Assembly: GCA_027318915.1 (NCBI GenBank)
Contig: DAHVOH010000002.1
Coordinates: 49,116 to 113,115 of the forward strand
DNA: 64,000 bases
DNA from: Clostridiales bacterium
GTDB taxonomy: Bacteria; Bacillota_E; Sulfobacillia; Sulfobacillales; JAIMBI01
Direction: 5' to 3'
Below, piece by piece: positions 18,400-27,946 of this stretch. Both the position numbers and the translations under genes were made by a program. Numbering within the stretch: the first letter of the stretch is position 1; the number at the start of each line of letters is the position of its first letter. The notes under the pieces were generated by a model that was given only the letters and a program-made list of their open reading frames with translations, was not told the DNA's origin and did not search any database.

Positions 18400-19044
18400 G
18401 TGGACGAGACCCGACCCTCAATTCCCCTCATCGGAGATGTGGCGCCTGACTTTGAAGCCACCTCCACACAGGGACCCATTCGGCTCAGCAACTACCGGGG
18501 TCAATGGGTGGTTTTGTTTTCCCACCCGGCCGACTTCACCCCGGTCTGAACCTCCGAGTTCATCGCTTTTGCGAACCTGGCTTCTCAGTTTGAGGAGCGA
18601 AATGTCAAGCTCATCGGTCTCTCCGTGGACTCCGTCAGCGCGCACCTGGCGTGGCTGGCCAGCATCGAACAGAACTTTGGCGTGCAGATCCCGTTTCCCA
18701 TCATCGCCGATGTGGACCAGAAGGTCTCGCACCTCTACGGCATGGTGCCGCCCAACGCCGCCACCACCGCCGCCGTTCGCAGCGTGTTCTTCATCGACGA
18801 CCAGGGCATCGTGCGGGCGCTCATCTACTACCCGTTGAGCCTCGGACGCAATATGGACGAGATACTGCGCGTGGTGGACGCGCTGCAGTTCAACGCCCGC
18901 GAAGGACTGGCCACGCCGGCGAATTGGATGCCCGGGAAGCTGGCGGTCATCCCGGCGCCGACCACCGTCGAAGGCATGCGCCAGCGGCTTCGGGAGCAGG
19001 ACGATCCGAATCAGACCACCTGGTACTACAAGACCAAGGGCTAG
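18400..19044 (+). CDS. Selenocysteine-containing 1-Cys-type peroxiredoxin
   Basis: 214 residues if TGA 18547-18549 is read as selenocysteine. The active site then reads HPADFTPV-U50-TSEF, the peroxidatic Cys position of AhpC/Prx6-type peroxiredoxins. Downstream sequence is well conserved: [30 protein letters not shown], then [14 protein letters not shown] and the C-terminal Prx6-like extension ending TTWYYKTKG. No other Cys is present, so it is a 1-Sec enzyme needing an external reductant. AAAGGGAG sits 8 bases before GTG 18400. A strong terminator follows. Confidence 0.93.
18558..18577 (+). promoter_or_regulatory. Possible SECIS element of the peroxiredoxin (weak)
   Basis: A bulged hairpin GTT..CGC-TTTT-GCG-AAC starts 9 nt after the TGA, with its loop about 18 nt downstream. 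The loop lacks the G expected in bacterial SECIS apical loops, so this is much weaker than the hairpins of the other four Sec genes. Confidence 0.3.
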
Positions 19045-19063
19045 ACCGGATCGGCATGAGAAT

Positions 19064-19100
19064 GGCGCCTCGAGTCGATCCGCGACCCGGGCGCCGTTTT
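19064..19100 (+). terminator. Intrinsic terminator after the Sec-peroxiredoxin
   Basis: Arms GGCGCCTCGAGTCG and CGACCCGGGCGCC (one mismatch and one bulge) close a short loop and are followed by GTTTTG. It starts 20 bp after the stop. Confidence 0.7.
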
Positions 19101-19136
19101 GTGTGCGGCGGGCGCCCGCGGGAGGCGCCGGCGACG

Positions 19137-20345
19137 TCAGGTCGTCGTCTCCCCGCCGAGAAGCCTGAGTGCCAGGCCGGTCAAAATCCGGGTGGCGGTG
19201 ACCAGATCCGGAACACGGACGTACTCGGCCGAACTGCCGGAGAGCGACGGGTCGTCCTCGTCGCGATCATAGTACGGGCCGAACATGATGGTCTCCATGC
19301 CGGCCCGGGCCAGCAGCCCGGCGTCCTCAAATCCAGCCGTGGCCGTCAGGCGCAGGTCCCGGCCGGTCACTTCGCGGTACGCCGCCCGGGCGTGCTGCAC
19401 CAAGGGGGCGTCGGCCGCAATTTCGTAGGGTTCGCGGACCATCATTCTGGTGAGGCTGAAATTCCAGGACTCGGCGTCCTGGCGACGCAGTGCGCGAAGA
19501 AACTCGTGCACCTCGGCCTCCACGGCGTCGGCCGACTCGCCGGGAAGCAAGCGACGGTCGAGCGTCGCCACGCAGCGATCGGCGACCAGATTGACCTGCT
19601 CGCCCCCGACAATGGTGCCGAGATTCAGGGTGGGTGGCGGCAGCAGCGGATGGGTGCGCGTCTGCCACGCCGGGAGCAGCCGGGTCTCCATCGCCTGGAT
19701 GATGCGGGCCGTCTTCGCGATGGCGTTGACGCCCCGCCACGGACGGCCGCCGTGGGCCGCTTTGCCGGTGACCGTGAGTTCGAGCCACAGGGCGCCCCGG
19801 TGGGCCAGATAGAGGGCCTGCCCGGTGGGTTCGCACACCACCGCGTAGTCGGCCGCCAACGCGCCCCGGTCCACCAGATACTGGGTGCCGTAGCGGCTGC
19901 CGCCCACTTCGTCCGCCACGGCGTTGATGACCAGATCGCCGTCCAGACGGATGCGGTTTCGCACCAAGGTGTCGGCCACGTACGCCATCACGGCCAGGCC
20001 GCCCTTCATGTCGATCGCACCCCGGCCCATAATGCGGTCGCCGTCTTCCACCGCTCCGAACGGGTCCACGGTCCATCCGTGGCCGGGCGCCAGGACGTCC
20101 ATGTGGCCATTGAGCAGCAGCACCGGAGAACCACGCCGGCCGGGGAGGCGGGCGATGAGGTTGGGACGGTCCGCCGCGGCGCCCAAGCGGCGGACGTCCA
20201 GACCCAGCTGGGTCAGATGGCCGGCCAGTCGGTCGGCCACCGGACCCTCATGGCCGGGGGGCGTGACGCTCTCGATCCGAATCAGGTCGCGCGTGAGTGC
20301 TCGAAGCCCGGCCGCGTCCACGGCCAGCGTGCAGACGTCCACCAT
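19137..20345 (-). CDS. M20-family amidohydrolase/peptidase (ArgE/DapE-like)
   Basis: About 402 residues with the M20 dizinc site: NGHMDVL, GRGAIDMKGGL, ADEVGGSR (general-base Glu) and the later CEPTG. The small dimerisation domain follows (KAAHGGRPWRGVNAI). These enzymes deacylate N-acyl amino acids or cleave dipeptides. ATG 20345 is preferred because the conserved region starts there. It lies at the end of a minus-strand group with aminotransferases and P5C dehydrogenase, consistent with amino-acid catabolism. Confidence 0.86.
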   Translation of the reverse strand: MVDVCTLAVDAAGLRALTRDLIRIESVTPPGHEGPVADRLAGHLTQLGLDVRRLGAAADRPNLIARLPGRRGSPVLLLNGHMDVLAPGHGWTVDPFGAVEDGDRIMGRGAIDMKGGLAVMAYVADTLVRNRIRLDGDLVINAVADEVGGSRYGTQYLVDRGALAADYAVVCEPTGQALYLAHRGALWLELTVTGKAAHGGRPWRGVNAIAKTARIIQAMETRLLPAWQTRTHPLLPPPTLNLGTIVGGEQVNLVADRCVATLDRRLLPGESADAVEAEVHEFLRALRRQDAESWNFSLTRMMVREPYEIAADAPLVQHARAAYREVTGRDLRLTATAGFEDAGLLARAGMETIMFGPYYDRDEDDPSLSGSSAEYVRVPDLVTATRILTGLALRLLGGETTT

Positions 20346-20509
20346 GCTGGAGCCCCCTGCGCCCAAAGGGATAGACTTTCCAAACTCCTTCGCACTGAGG
20401 CCCGAAAGTCCTGCCCCGCGTCCGCTTCTCGCGAGGGCTTGGGCCGGTTTCGAACTTCGCTCGAGGACGGAGGCCGGCGTCCGGGCTTCCGGCCCGCGCC
20501 CTCCAGGCC

Positions 20510-21802
20510 TCAACCCAGCGCCTCCAGGCTGTCGTCCAGCCGCTCCAGCAGTTCGTTCACCTGAGCCTCGTCTATCACCAGCGGAGGCCCAATCAGCACA
20601 TGGTCACCGAAGCGCGAGGCGCCGGTTCCGCTGCCGGGATAGATGATCAGGCCGCGGTCAAACGCCAGTTGGCCGAGACGCCCGGAACGCCCGCCCGCCA
20701 CGGTGTGGTCGGTCTCCAGCACCACGCCCTGCATGAGCCCCCGTCCTCGCACCTCGCGAATGACGGCGTGGCGGTGCCGGAGGGAAGCGAGACCTTCGGC
20801 CAAGACCGTCCCCATCCGCGCCGCGTTGTCCACCAAGTGTTCGGCGGCCAGGATGGCCAGCGCCTTGGCTCCCGCGGCACAGGCCACGGGGTGTCCACCG
20901 AACGTGAATCCGTGGGCAAAGCGGCCCGACCCCTGGGCGATGGCGTTGTAGACGCGGTCATTGGCCACCACTGCACCCAAGGGCGCATAGCCGCCGGACA
21001 AACCTTTGGCCGCCGTGATGATATCGGGGGCCACATCGTGGTGCTGGACGCCGAGCCATTGCCCGGTGCGTCCAAAGCCTGTCATCACCTCGTCGGCAAT
21101 CAGCAGGATGCCGTATTGTCGGCACAGGCGGGCCACTTGGGGCAAGAACCCGGGATGGGGCACGAAGGCGGAGGCGGCCGACCCGGAAATGGGCTCCCAC
21201 AGAATCGCCGCCACCGTGTCGGGACCCACCTGCTCCAGGGTCGTGCGCACGGCCGCGGCACAGAGGCAGAGCCCGTCCGAGCCGGGGCCGGCGCAGGCGG
21301 GCGACGGCTGGGGCGCATGGACAAAGGCGGGGCTCAACAATGGGTCGTAGGGATCGCGACGACTCAGGTGGCCGGACGCGGACAATGCGCCCAGGGTGTT
21401 GCCGTGATACGAGGGCCATTGAGCCACGATGCGGTAACGGCGCGGCTCTCCGATCTCGAGGTAGTACTGGCGCGCCAATTTGACGGCGGTCTCGACCGCC
21501 TCCGAGCCCCCGGACACGGGATAGGTGTGGCGCAGTCCATACGGCAGACAACCGGCCACGCGGTGGGCAAGTTCCTCCTGGGCGGCGGTTGTGAAGCGAA
21601 GCGTGTGGGCGAAGGCCACCTGGCCGGCCTGACGCGCCAGCGCGGCCGCCATGTCGGCGCGCCCGTGGCCCAGGTTGGCCACCAGGGCGCCGGAGGCGCC
21701 GTCCAGGTAGCGGCGGCCGGCCGCATCCCACAGGTAGATGCCTTCGCCCCGCACGGCGCTGGGGTATTGCACGCGCGGAGCACGATAAAACACGTCGCTC
21801 AT
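20510..21802 (-). CDS. Class III aminotransferase
   Basis: About 430 residues, PLP-dependent fold type I subgroup II. Visible: YPVSGGSEAVETAVKLARQ (phosphate-binding), ILLIADEVMTGFGRTG (Asp pairing with the pyridine N), and ITAAKGLSGGYAPLGAV with the Schiff-base Lys. A Cys cluster (DGLCLCAAAV) in the middle is less common. ATG 21802 is used; an in-frame upstream extension has an Arg-rich composition unlike the family. It probably transfers an omega- or alpha-amino group in the same pathway as the adjacent P5CDH and GabT-like genes. Confidence 0.88.
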   Translation of the reverse strand: MSDVFYRAPRVQYPSAVRGEGIYLWDAAGRRYLDGASGALVANLGHGRADMAAALARQAGQVAFAHTLRFTTAAQEELAHRVAGCLPYGLRHTYPVSGGSEAVETAVKLARQYYLEIGEPRRYRIVAQWPSYHGNTLGALSASGHLSRRDPYDPLLSPAFVHAPQPSPACAGPGSDGLCLCAAAVRTTLEQVGPDTVAAILWEPISGSAASAFVPHPGFLPQVARLCRQYGILLIADEVMTGFGRTGQWLGVQHHDVAPDIITAAKGLSGGYAPLGAVVANDRVYNAIAQGSGRFAHGFTFGGHPVACAAGAKALAILAAEHLVDNAARMGTVLAEGLASLRHRHAVIREVRGRGLMQGVVLETDHTVAGGRSGRLGQLAFDRGLIIYPGSGTGASRFGDHVLIGPPLVIDEAQVNELLERLDDSLEALG

Positions 21803-22171
21803 TGCGGTCGACTCTCCTCTCTCCCCGCCGGCGACGAAGGCCACCGGCGCGTGCGCGTCGCGCCACCGGGGCGCCGACCGCCCGCGCGCGACGGTGCCGC
21901 GTGCCCGACGCATCCGGATGCTCGGCGTCGCGGCGGAGGCTTGGGACCTCACCGAAGGGGATCGTGTCCGCTCCTCCGGGGGGAATCGCCACCGCCGCCC
22001 CGATCCGGACCTGTGGTTCTGCCCATGCCCGCGCGGGGCCGGACGACCCGCCCGGCATGCGCCTGACAGGCGGTCGGGCCGATGACCCCGCTCGGCTAGG
22101 CCCGAGGGCCGCGCGTTCTTTCTTCGACCGCCATCACGATGCCCCGTCGTTGACCAAAAGCTGCCTCCCGG
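21803..22171. other. 369-bp gap without a recognised gene
   Basis: It lies between two minus-strand genes. Both strands have only high-GC random-looking frames. It probably carries the promoter of the aminotransferase/M20 pair, but no convincing -10/-35 or operator was seen. Confidence 0.5.
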
Positions 22172-23755
22172 TTAGTCCGGCGTCTCGGGAGCCGGGTAGC
22201 GGACCTTCTCCGTGATCACCTGGGCTTCCAGGAAAAAGCCGAGATAGTCGGGCCCGCCCACTTTGGGGCCGGTGCCGGACCATTTGTACCCGCCGAAAGG
22301 ATGGACGCCGGCCATGGCGCCGGTGGAGCTGCGATTCAGATAGAGATTGCCGACGTAGAAGTGCTCGCGGATATAGTCCAGCTCGTCGGCACGGCGTGTG
22401 AAGGCGGCGCCGGTGAGCGCGTATTCGACATCATTGGCCAAACGGACGGCATCGGGCAGGTCCTGGGCTGCCAGCACCGCCACGACCGGACCGAAGATCT
22501 CCTCTTGGGCCAAGGGCGAGGAGGCGTCCACCCGATCGACCAGGGTGGGTGTGACGCAGTATCCGAGGCTGTCATCGCGCTGACCGGCCAGGACCATGCG
22601 GCCGTACTGGGGTGCGGACGCGACGTAGTGCTCCACTTTGTCGCGCGCCGCGGCGTTGATGAGGGCGCCAAAAGGGCGGTTGTCGACGGCGCGGCCCCGT
22701 GTCGCGGCCGTGGCCTGCATTTCCGCCGCCAGCGCCTCCACGAAGCGTGCGTGAATCGGGGGCGTGCAGATGACGCGGGACGTCGCGGAGCATTTCTGGC
22801 CCTGATAGCCAAGCGCGGCGCGGGATACCTCCGCCACCGCCCAGTCGAAGTCAGCCGCCTCCGTGATGATGGTGGCGTTCTTGCCGCCCATTTCCGTCAT
22901 GACGCGTTTGACGTGCCGCTGCCCCGGCGCGGCGACCGCGGCCCGTTGGGCAATCTGGGACCCGACGGCGCGCGACCCTACGAAAGCGACAAACCGGGTG
23001 CGCGGATCGCGGACCAACGCGTCGCCCACTTCGGCGCCCCGCCCCGTCACCAGATTGACGGCTCCGGGGGGAACGCCCGCTTCCAACAGAATCTGGACCA
23101 GGTGATGGGCGATGACGGAGGACTCCTCCGCGGGCTTGAGCACCACGGTGTTGCCGGCGGCCAATGCGGCCACCACCATGCCCAACGGGAGCGTGGCCGG
23201 GAAATTCCAAGGCGCAATCACGACGCCGACGCCGAGCGGTCGGTACCGGTACTCGTTCATTTCGGCGGGCAACGGCTGAATCGCCTTGCCCTCGGACCAC
23301 AATAAGAGCTGGCGGGCATTCCACTCAAAGTGGTCAATGGCTTCGGCCAGTTCACCGTCGGCTTGGTCGAAGTTCTTGCCCACCTCGAACGCCATCCACG
23401 CCAACAATTCCCGTCGCCGCTGACGCAGAATGTCCCCGGCGCGCAGGAGGCGGGCCGCGCGTTCGCGCACGCTGACGGAGGCCCAGACGGGAAAGGCGCG
23501 GTCCGCCGCGCGGACGGCGGCGGCGGCCTGGGCGCTTTGGCCGAGCGCCACTTCGCCGACCACGGTGGCGGGGTCGTCGGGGCAGCGCGACAAAAACCAC
23601 TCCGCGCTCTCCACGCGCTCGTCGCCCAGGATCAGCGGATAGCGGGCGCCCAGGCGAGATTCCACCCGAGTGCGGGCCGCGGCCATCCGGCGCAGCTCCT
23701 CGGGGTGGTCAAAGTGCAGAAGCGGCTCATTGTGAAATGGCGGTAAGCCCATCAT
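22172..23755 (-). CDS. 1-pyrroline-5-carboxylate dehydrogenase-like aldehyde dehydrogenase
   Basis: 527 residues of the ALDH superfamily. Landmarks: VIAPWNFP, KPAEESSVI, the general-base Glu in TEMGGKN and nucleophile Cys in GYQGQKCSATSR. The C-terminal EEIFGPVVAVL and GGYKWSGTG match P5CDH (RocA/PutA C-domain) better than general ALDHs. It would oxidise glutamate-semialdehyde to glutamate in proline/arginine catabolism. ATG 23755 sits behind GGAGG; ATG 23752 is alternative. Flanked by class III aminotransferases. Confidence 0.88.
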   Translation of the reverse strand: MMGLPPFHNEPLLHFDHPEELRRMAAARTRVESRLGARYPLILGDERVESAEWFLSRCPDDPATVVGEVALGQSAQAAAAVRAADRAFPVWASVSVRERAARLLRAGDILRQRRRELLAWMAFEVGKNFDQADGELAEAIDHFEWNARQLLLWSEGKAIQPLPAEMNEYRYRPLGVGVVIAPWNFPATLPLGMVVAALAAGNTVVLKPAEESSVIAHHLVQILLEAGVPPGAVNLVTGRGAEVGDALVRDPRTRFVAFVGSRAVGSQIAQRAAVAAPGQRHVKRVMTEMGGKNATIITEAADFDWAVAEVSRAALGYQGQKCSATSRVICTPPIHARFVEALAAEMQATAATRGRAVDNRPFGALINAAARDKVEHYVASAPQYGRMVLAGQRDDSLGYCVTPTLVDRVDASSPLAQEEIFGPVVAVLAAQDLPDAVRLANDVEYALTGAAFTRRADELDYIREHFYVGNLYLNRSSTGAMAGVHPFGGYKWSGTGPKVGGPDYLGFFLEAQVITEKVRYPAPETPD

Positions 23756-23854
23756 GGTCCCTCCTGTGTTGATGCCCATCGGAAAGCCCGTTCCCGACCG
23801 GGGGCGGCGCCTCCTGCATAGGGCCGAGAACGGCCGACAGTTCGTGCGCCGTGA

Positions 23855-24109
23855 TCAGCAGGCTTTCCGCCATGGAACCTCGGAGCCGCGCCAACGGCAC
23901 GCAGGCCGCGCGCGTCGACATATTGCGCCGTCACGCGCCGCCCAGTGGCGGTGTTCCCCCGTCATCGCGGCCAGGCGCCACCACATCGTCCGCGCCCGCT
24001 CGGACAGCGGCAGCGGGGGATGCCGTTCGTCAAACACCTCCGCCATGGCCAATCCCCGGCCCGGCGCCTGAATAACGTCGCGCGGCCGGGGCTTGGCCGT
24101 GGCACTCAT
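23855..24109 (-). CDS. Small ORF coupled to GabT, possible frameshifted gene
   Basis: 84 residues whose ATG (24109) overlaps the GabT-like stop in an ATGA, which favours a real cotranslated gene. It contains AEVFDERHPPLPLSERARTM and a Trp-rich helix, but no family was recognised. After about 23920 its codon third positions become less G/C-rich, while another minus-strand frame (23921-23727, containing MAESLLITAHELSAVL) looks more gene-like, so a frameshift or sequencing error may split one longer protein. Confidence 0.4.
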   Translation of the reverse strand: MSATAKPRPRDVIQAPGRGLAMAEVFDERHPPLPLSERARTMWWRLAAMTGEHRHWAARDGAICRRARPACRWRGSEVPWRKAC

Positions 24110-25374
24110 ACCCGGGCGTCAGCCGTTTCGGCGACGATGTCCGCCAACGTGGCGACGGCGTCCAGAAGAACCGACTCGGCCACATTGAGGGTCGGCATGA
24201 GACGGATGACCTCATGGCGGACGCCGGCGGGATGGAGATACAGGCCCCGGTCCCAGGCGCGGGCGATGACCCGCTGCACATGGTCGGCCGCGTCAGGGCC
24301 GCCAAACTCCACCGCCAGCATGAGGCCTTGTCCCCGCACTTCCTGGATGTCGGGACGGTCGGCCAGGGGTGCCAGGGCGGCCAGCGCGGTGGCTCCAACC
24401 GTCGCCGCCCGCTCCACGAGACCCTCTTGGCGAATGACGGAGAGCGTGGCCCGTCCCGCAGCGCACGACACCGGATTGCCGCCGAAGGTGCTGCCGTGGA
24501 GCCCGGCCGGCCACGCTCCCAAGAGGTCGCGGCGCCCGACCAGGGCGGAAAGCGGCAGACCGCCGCCAATCGCCTTACCCATCATCACCAGATCCGGCTG
24601 AATCGCACGGTGCTGATAGGCCCACATTTTGCCGGTGCGCCCCAAGCCGGTCTGCACCTCGTCCACGGCCAGCAGGATCCCGTGGCGAGCGGTGATGTCC
24701 CGGAGCCACGGCAAAAACGCGGGCGGCGGGATGATGTACCCGCCCTCGCCTTGGATGGGCTCCACCACGACGGCCGCCACCTGCTCGGGGTCCACTTCGC
24801 ACGTAAACAGTTGATCCAGCTGCTGAACGGTGTGGGCCAGGGCCGCGTCGGGCGTCAGACCCAACCGCGTCGGCGCCGGGTAGTCGATATGGTACACGGA
24901 GGGCAGCAGCGGCTCATAGGCGGAACGATAGCGGGCGGCGGACGCGGTCAAGCTGACGGCGCCCAGGGTCCGGCCGTGAAACCCGCCGCGAAAGGCGATG
25001 ATCGCAGGGCGGCCGGTGGCAAACCGCGCCGCCTTGATGGCGGCTTCCACGGCCTCGGCCCCCGAGTTGCCAAAAAAGACGAGATAGTCGGGGCCCACCT
25101 CATCGCGGAGTGCCTCCGCGTAGGCGGCCACCACCTCTTGGTAACCGCTTCCACTGTACACGTGCATATGGCGGCGCACCTGGTCCGTGACCGCGGCGAC
25201 CACGGCGGGATGGCCGTAGCCCAGCGCGTTGACGGCGATGCCCATGACCAGATCCAGATAGCGGCGCCCGTCGCGGTCCACGAGATAGCTGCCGTCCCCG
25301 CGGTCGATCTCCAAAGGGGTCTCCATGGGCACCACCGGCGCCAGCACTTGTTGATATCGCTCCGCCAGAGTCAT
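24106..25374 (-). CDS. 4-aminobutyrate/omega-amino-acid aminotransferase (class III)
   Basis: About 422 residues. GNSGAEAVEAAIKAARFATG binds phosphate, FHGRTLGAVSLT and VEPIQGEGGYIIPPP are highly GabT/ornithine-aminotransferase-like, LLAVDEVQTGLGRTGKMW holds the PLP-pairing Asp, and MMGKAIGGGLPLSA the Schiff-base Lys. GAGGGAGGCGG upstream supports ATG 25374. It is first in a minus-strand run with a small ORF and P5C dehydrogenase, suggesting production of a semialdehyde that the dehydrogenase oxidises. GABA, ornithine or lysine are possible substrates. Confidence 0.88.
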   Translation of the reverse strand: MTLAERYQQVLAPVVPMETPLEIDRGDGSYLVDRDGRRYLDLVMGIAVNALGYGHPAVVAAVTDQVRRHMHVYSGSGYQEVVAAYAEALRDEVGPDYLVFFGNSGAEAVEAAIKAARFATGRPAIIAFRGGFHGRTLGAVSLTASAARYRSAYEPLLPSVYHIDYPAPTRLGLTPDAALAHTVQQLDQLFTCEVDPEQVAAVVVEPIQGEGGYIIPPPAFLPWLRDITARHGILLAVDEVQTGLGRTGKMWAYQHRAIQPDLVMMGKAIGGGLPLSALVGRRDLLGAWPAGLHGSTFGGNPVSCAAGRATLSVIRQEGLVERAATVGATALAALAPLADRPDIQEVRGQGLMLAVEFGGPDAADHVQRVIARAWDRGLYLHPAGVRHEVIRLMPTLNVAESVLLDAVATLADIVAETADARV

Positions 25375-25593
25375 CCAAACCGCCTCCCTCAAAGTGCGAC
25401 CCTCGCCCCTCGGTGGTCGAGGGGGGTCAATTGTCCGGTCGTCCGCCGGGGGGCGGAGGCGCACGGTTTTCGGTCAAGCCGGAACGTACGGACCGGGGCA
25501 GGGATTCGGTCCTGCGCCGCGAAACCTGCCACGAGCCATTGTCACCACCACTATAACGCACACGGATACGATCACCGGAAGGGGAGGCAGAGC

Positions 25594-26640
25594 ATGCGCC
25601 CACGAGCGCGCGATCACGGCTGGCAGGTGGGGCACTGGCCGACCGGCCCCGGCAACGCCGTCACCGATGTGGCCGGAGTGAGAGTGGGCCATGCGACGCT
25701 CCGGGGAGGAGCGCGGGACGATGAGTCGGGTATGGCGTGCACCGGCGTCACCATCCTGGATGTTGGGGGCCCGGGTCGGTGGCGTCGGCGGTGGTCTGCG
25801 GGCAGTCACGTGGTCAACGGCTTTGGCCAGCTGACCGGTCGGGACGTGATTGAGGCCCAAGGCGCCCTGACCGGTCCCATCTTTCTAACCGGAACGCGAA
25901 GCCTCGGCCGTGTCTATGACGCGGCCATCGCGTGGGCGCTGGCCGATGATCCCGACGCGGCGCGGGCCGATATCCCCATTCCGGTCGTGGGTGAATGCGA
26001 CGACGGATATCTGAGCTGTCCGGACGCGGTGTGCGACTTCGACCAGGTGGCGGAGGCCGCCGGCGCGCTGGCGTCCGGACCGGTCCCGGAAGGCGGGGTC
26101 GGGGCGGGAGCCGGCATGCATCTCTTCGGATACAAGGGGGGCATAGGCACGGCGTCGCGACGGGTGCGGACCTCGACGGCCCTACCGGTTTACACGGTGG
26201 GCGTCTTGCTCTTGACCAACTTCGGCAACCCCGAGGATATGCGGCTTCCCCCCGGAGCCGGCGCCGCCGCCCCGCCTGGCGCGACGCCTCGGCCCGGCTC
26301 GTGCATCGGCGTGGTGGTGACCGATGCGCCGTTGCATCCCGGACAGCTTTCGCGTTTGGCCGCCCGGGCGGGATTTGGGTTGATTCGAGCCGGGTCCGTG
26401 GGACGGACCGGCAGCGGGGAAATCCTGTTGGCGGTGTCGACCGCCACGGCCATTGATCCCGCCGTTCCCCTGATGGACGGCCGGTTTCTGACCGACCGAT
26501 CCGAGGGCGAGCCGGACACGGTGAGCCAATTGTACGCCGCCACGGCGGAGGCCAGCGAAGAGGCCGTGTGGAACGCCTTGGTCGCGGGCACCACGACCGT
26601 GGGATACCGCGGCCATGTGCTGACCGGCTATTATCCGTAG
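25594..26640 (+). CDS. P1-family aminopeptidase (DmpA-like)
   Basis: 348 residues of the N-terminal-nucleophile P1 family, which self-cleaves before a catalytic Ser. The likely cleavage site is Gly-Ser in PGSCIGVVVTDAPL. Other family landmarks: NAVTDVAGVRVGHAT, VNGFGQLTG, GVGAGAGMHLFGYKGGIGTASR. Substrates in the family include D- or beta-aminoacyl peptides. ATG 25594 follows GGGGAGG; an in-frame extension to 24214 is antisense to GabT and is not real. Divergent from GabT. Confidence 0.9.
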   Translation: MRPRARDHGWQVGHWPTGPGNAVTDVAGVRVGHATLRGGARDDESGMACTGVTILDVGGPGRWRRRWSAGSHVVNGFGQLTGRDVIEAQGALTGPIFLTGTRSLGRVYDAAIAWALADDPDAARADIPIPVVGECDDGYLSCPDAVCDFDQVAEAAGALASGPVPEGGVGAGAGMHLFGYKGGIGTASRRVRTSTALPVYTVGVLLLTNFGNPEDMRLPPGAGAAAPPGATPRPGSCIGVVVTDAPLHPGQLSRLAARAGFGLIRAGSVGRTGSGEILLAVSTATAIDPAVPLMDGRFLTDRSEGEPDTVSQLYAATAEASEEAVWNALVAGTTTVGYRGHVLTGYYP

Positions 26641-26683
26641 GCGCTCCGGTCAGCGGTTCCCACGCGGCATTTTCTGCCGTTGT

Positions 26684-27925
26684 CTACGGTGTGGGCGAAC
26701 GGGTCGGCGAGTTGAGAGCCGCCATCACGGGGAGGGAACCGGCCAGAAGCGCCACCAGGAGAACGCCTGTTCCGCCCAGGACTAACCCGGCCCGGATGCC
26801 CACCGCCGTGCCCAGAAATCCGGCCAGGGCAAAACCGAGCGGGTTCATGGCCATCGACAAGGTTCCCATCGCACTGAGGACGCGACCGCGGAGACCGTCC
26901 GGAATCCAGTGCTGCCAGAGGCTGCCGCTCTGGATTTCCCCTACCATGAAGCCCACCCCGGCCAAGACGTAGGACAAAAAAAGTTGGGTGGGATTGTGGG
27001 CGAGACCCATGGCGGCGATGGCGAGACCAAAGAGCGCCAAGGATCCAAAGATGGCCGAGCGCCGGTGGCGGGTCAGCCAGGTCAGACGGCCGCTCAAGAG
27101 GGCCCCGAGCAATGTACCGACACCGAGGCAGGAAGCCGCCGTCCCATAGGCGGCAGCGGTCAGATGGAGGACGTCGCGGACCAAAAATGGCACCAGAACC
27201 GCTTCCACGTCATTGAGCGCATTGGTCAGGGAAAACGCTGCGACCGTGACCACCATGGCGGGCGTCTGCACCAGAAATGCAAGACTCGCACGCAGATCCG
27301 AGCCCAACGCGCGCCGGACCGGAGACGGAGGCGCGGAGGGCGTTCTGGCCAACGATACCAGCGAGACGAGGAACGTCGCCGCATCCAGACCGATGGCGGC
27401 GGACATGCCCAGTCGAAGGACCAGGAGTCCGCCGACGGCCGGTCCCAGCAGGGCGGCGGTTTCGGTACCCAGGCTCCAGGTGGCGTTCGCTGCGGCATAT
27501 TGGTCGGGATCCACCAGGGTCGGGCGCAGCGCGCTCAGCGCCGGGCCAAAGAACGCATTGGCCGTCCCCAAGCCGGCGGCAAACCCGAGAAGCTCGAGCC
27601 AGGTGATCCGGCGCATGAGGACCAGGAGACCAAGGCCACTCGTGAGCAGCAAGCGCACCACATCGGCGATCCGGGCTATGGTGGCCCGGTCGATCCGATC
27701 GGCCGCCACGCCGCCGACCATCAACAGCGCAATGGTGGGCACGTAGGTGACGATGAGGATAGCGCTCATGGCTGCGGGGGAACCGGTGAGTCTGAGGACC
27801 AACCAGGCGAGGGCAATCTGAAAGGCCTGGTCACCCAAAGTGGAGACGCTTTGACCCAGCCACAGCAACCGAAAGGAGCGGGACCGCAGGGGATGGTCGG
27901 TGGGCAGTCGGCTCGGTCGGAGCAT
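26684..27925 (-). CDS. MFS exporter
   Basis: About 413 residues with 12 predicted transmembrane helices, opening SFRLLWLGQSVSTLGDQAFQ as in EntS/macrolide-type MFS exporters, with the GGVAADRIDRATIARI loop. ATG 27925 has GGAGG upstream on the minus strand. A 14-bp palindrome directly upstream and a divergent ArsR-like regulator predict substrate-inducible efflux. Confidence 0.87.
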   Translation of the reverse strand: MLRPSRLPTDHPLRSRSFRLLWLGQSVSTLGDQAFQIALAWLVLRLTGSPAAMSAILIVTYVPTIALLMVGGVAADRIDRATIARIADVVRLLLTSGLGLLVLMRRITWLELLGFAAGLGTANAFFGPALSALRPTLVDPDQYAAANATWSLGTETAALLGPAVGGLLVLRLGMSAAIGLDAATFLVSLVSLARTPSAPPSPVRRALGSDLRASLAFLVQTPAMVVTVAAFSLTNALNDVEAVLVPFLVRDVLHLTAAAYGTAASCLGVGTLLGALLSGRLTWLTRHRRSAIFGSLALFGLAIAAMGLAHNPTQLFLSYVLAGVGFMVGEIQSGSLWQHWIPDGLRGRVLSAMGTLSMAMNPLGFALAGFLGTAVGIRAGLVLGGTGVLLVALLAGSLPVMAALNSPTRSPTP

Positions 27926-27946
27926 GGCATACCTCCAATTCCTATG

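Noticed and set aside
18651..20564. A 637-residue plus-strand protein
   Set aside because: It overlaps the peroxiredoxin in another frame and the M20 gene antisense; composition is noise.
24214..25593. A long N-terminal extension of the P1 peptidase
   Set aside because: It is antisense to the GabT-like gene and does not resemble any family.
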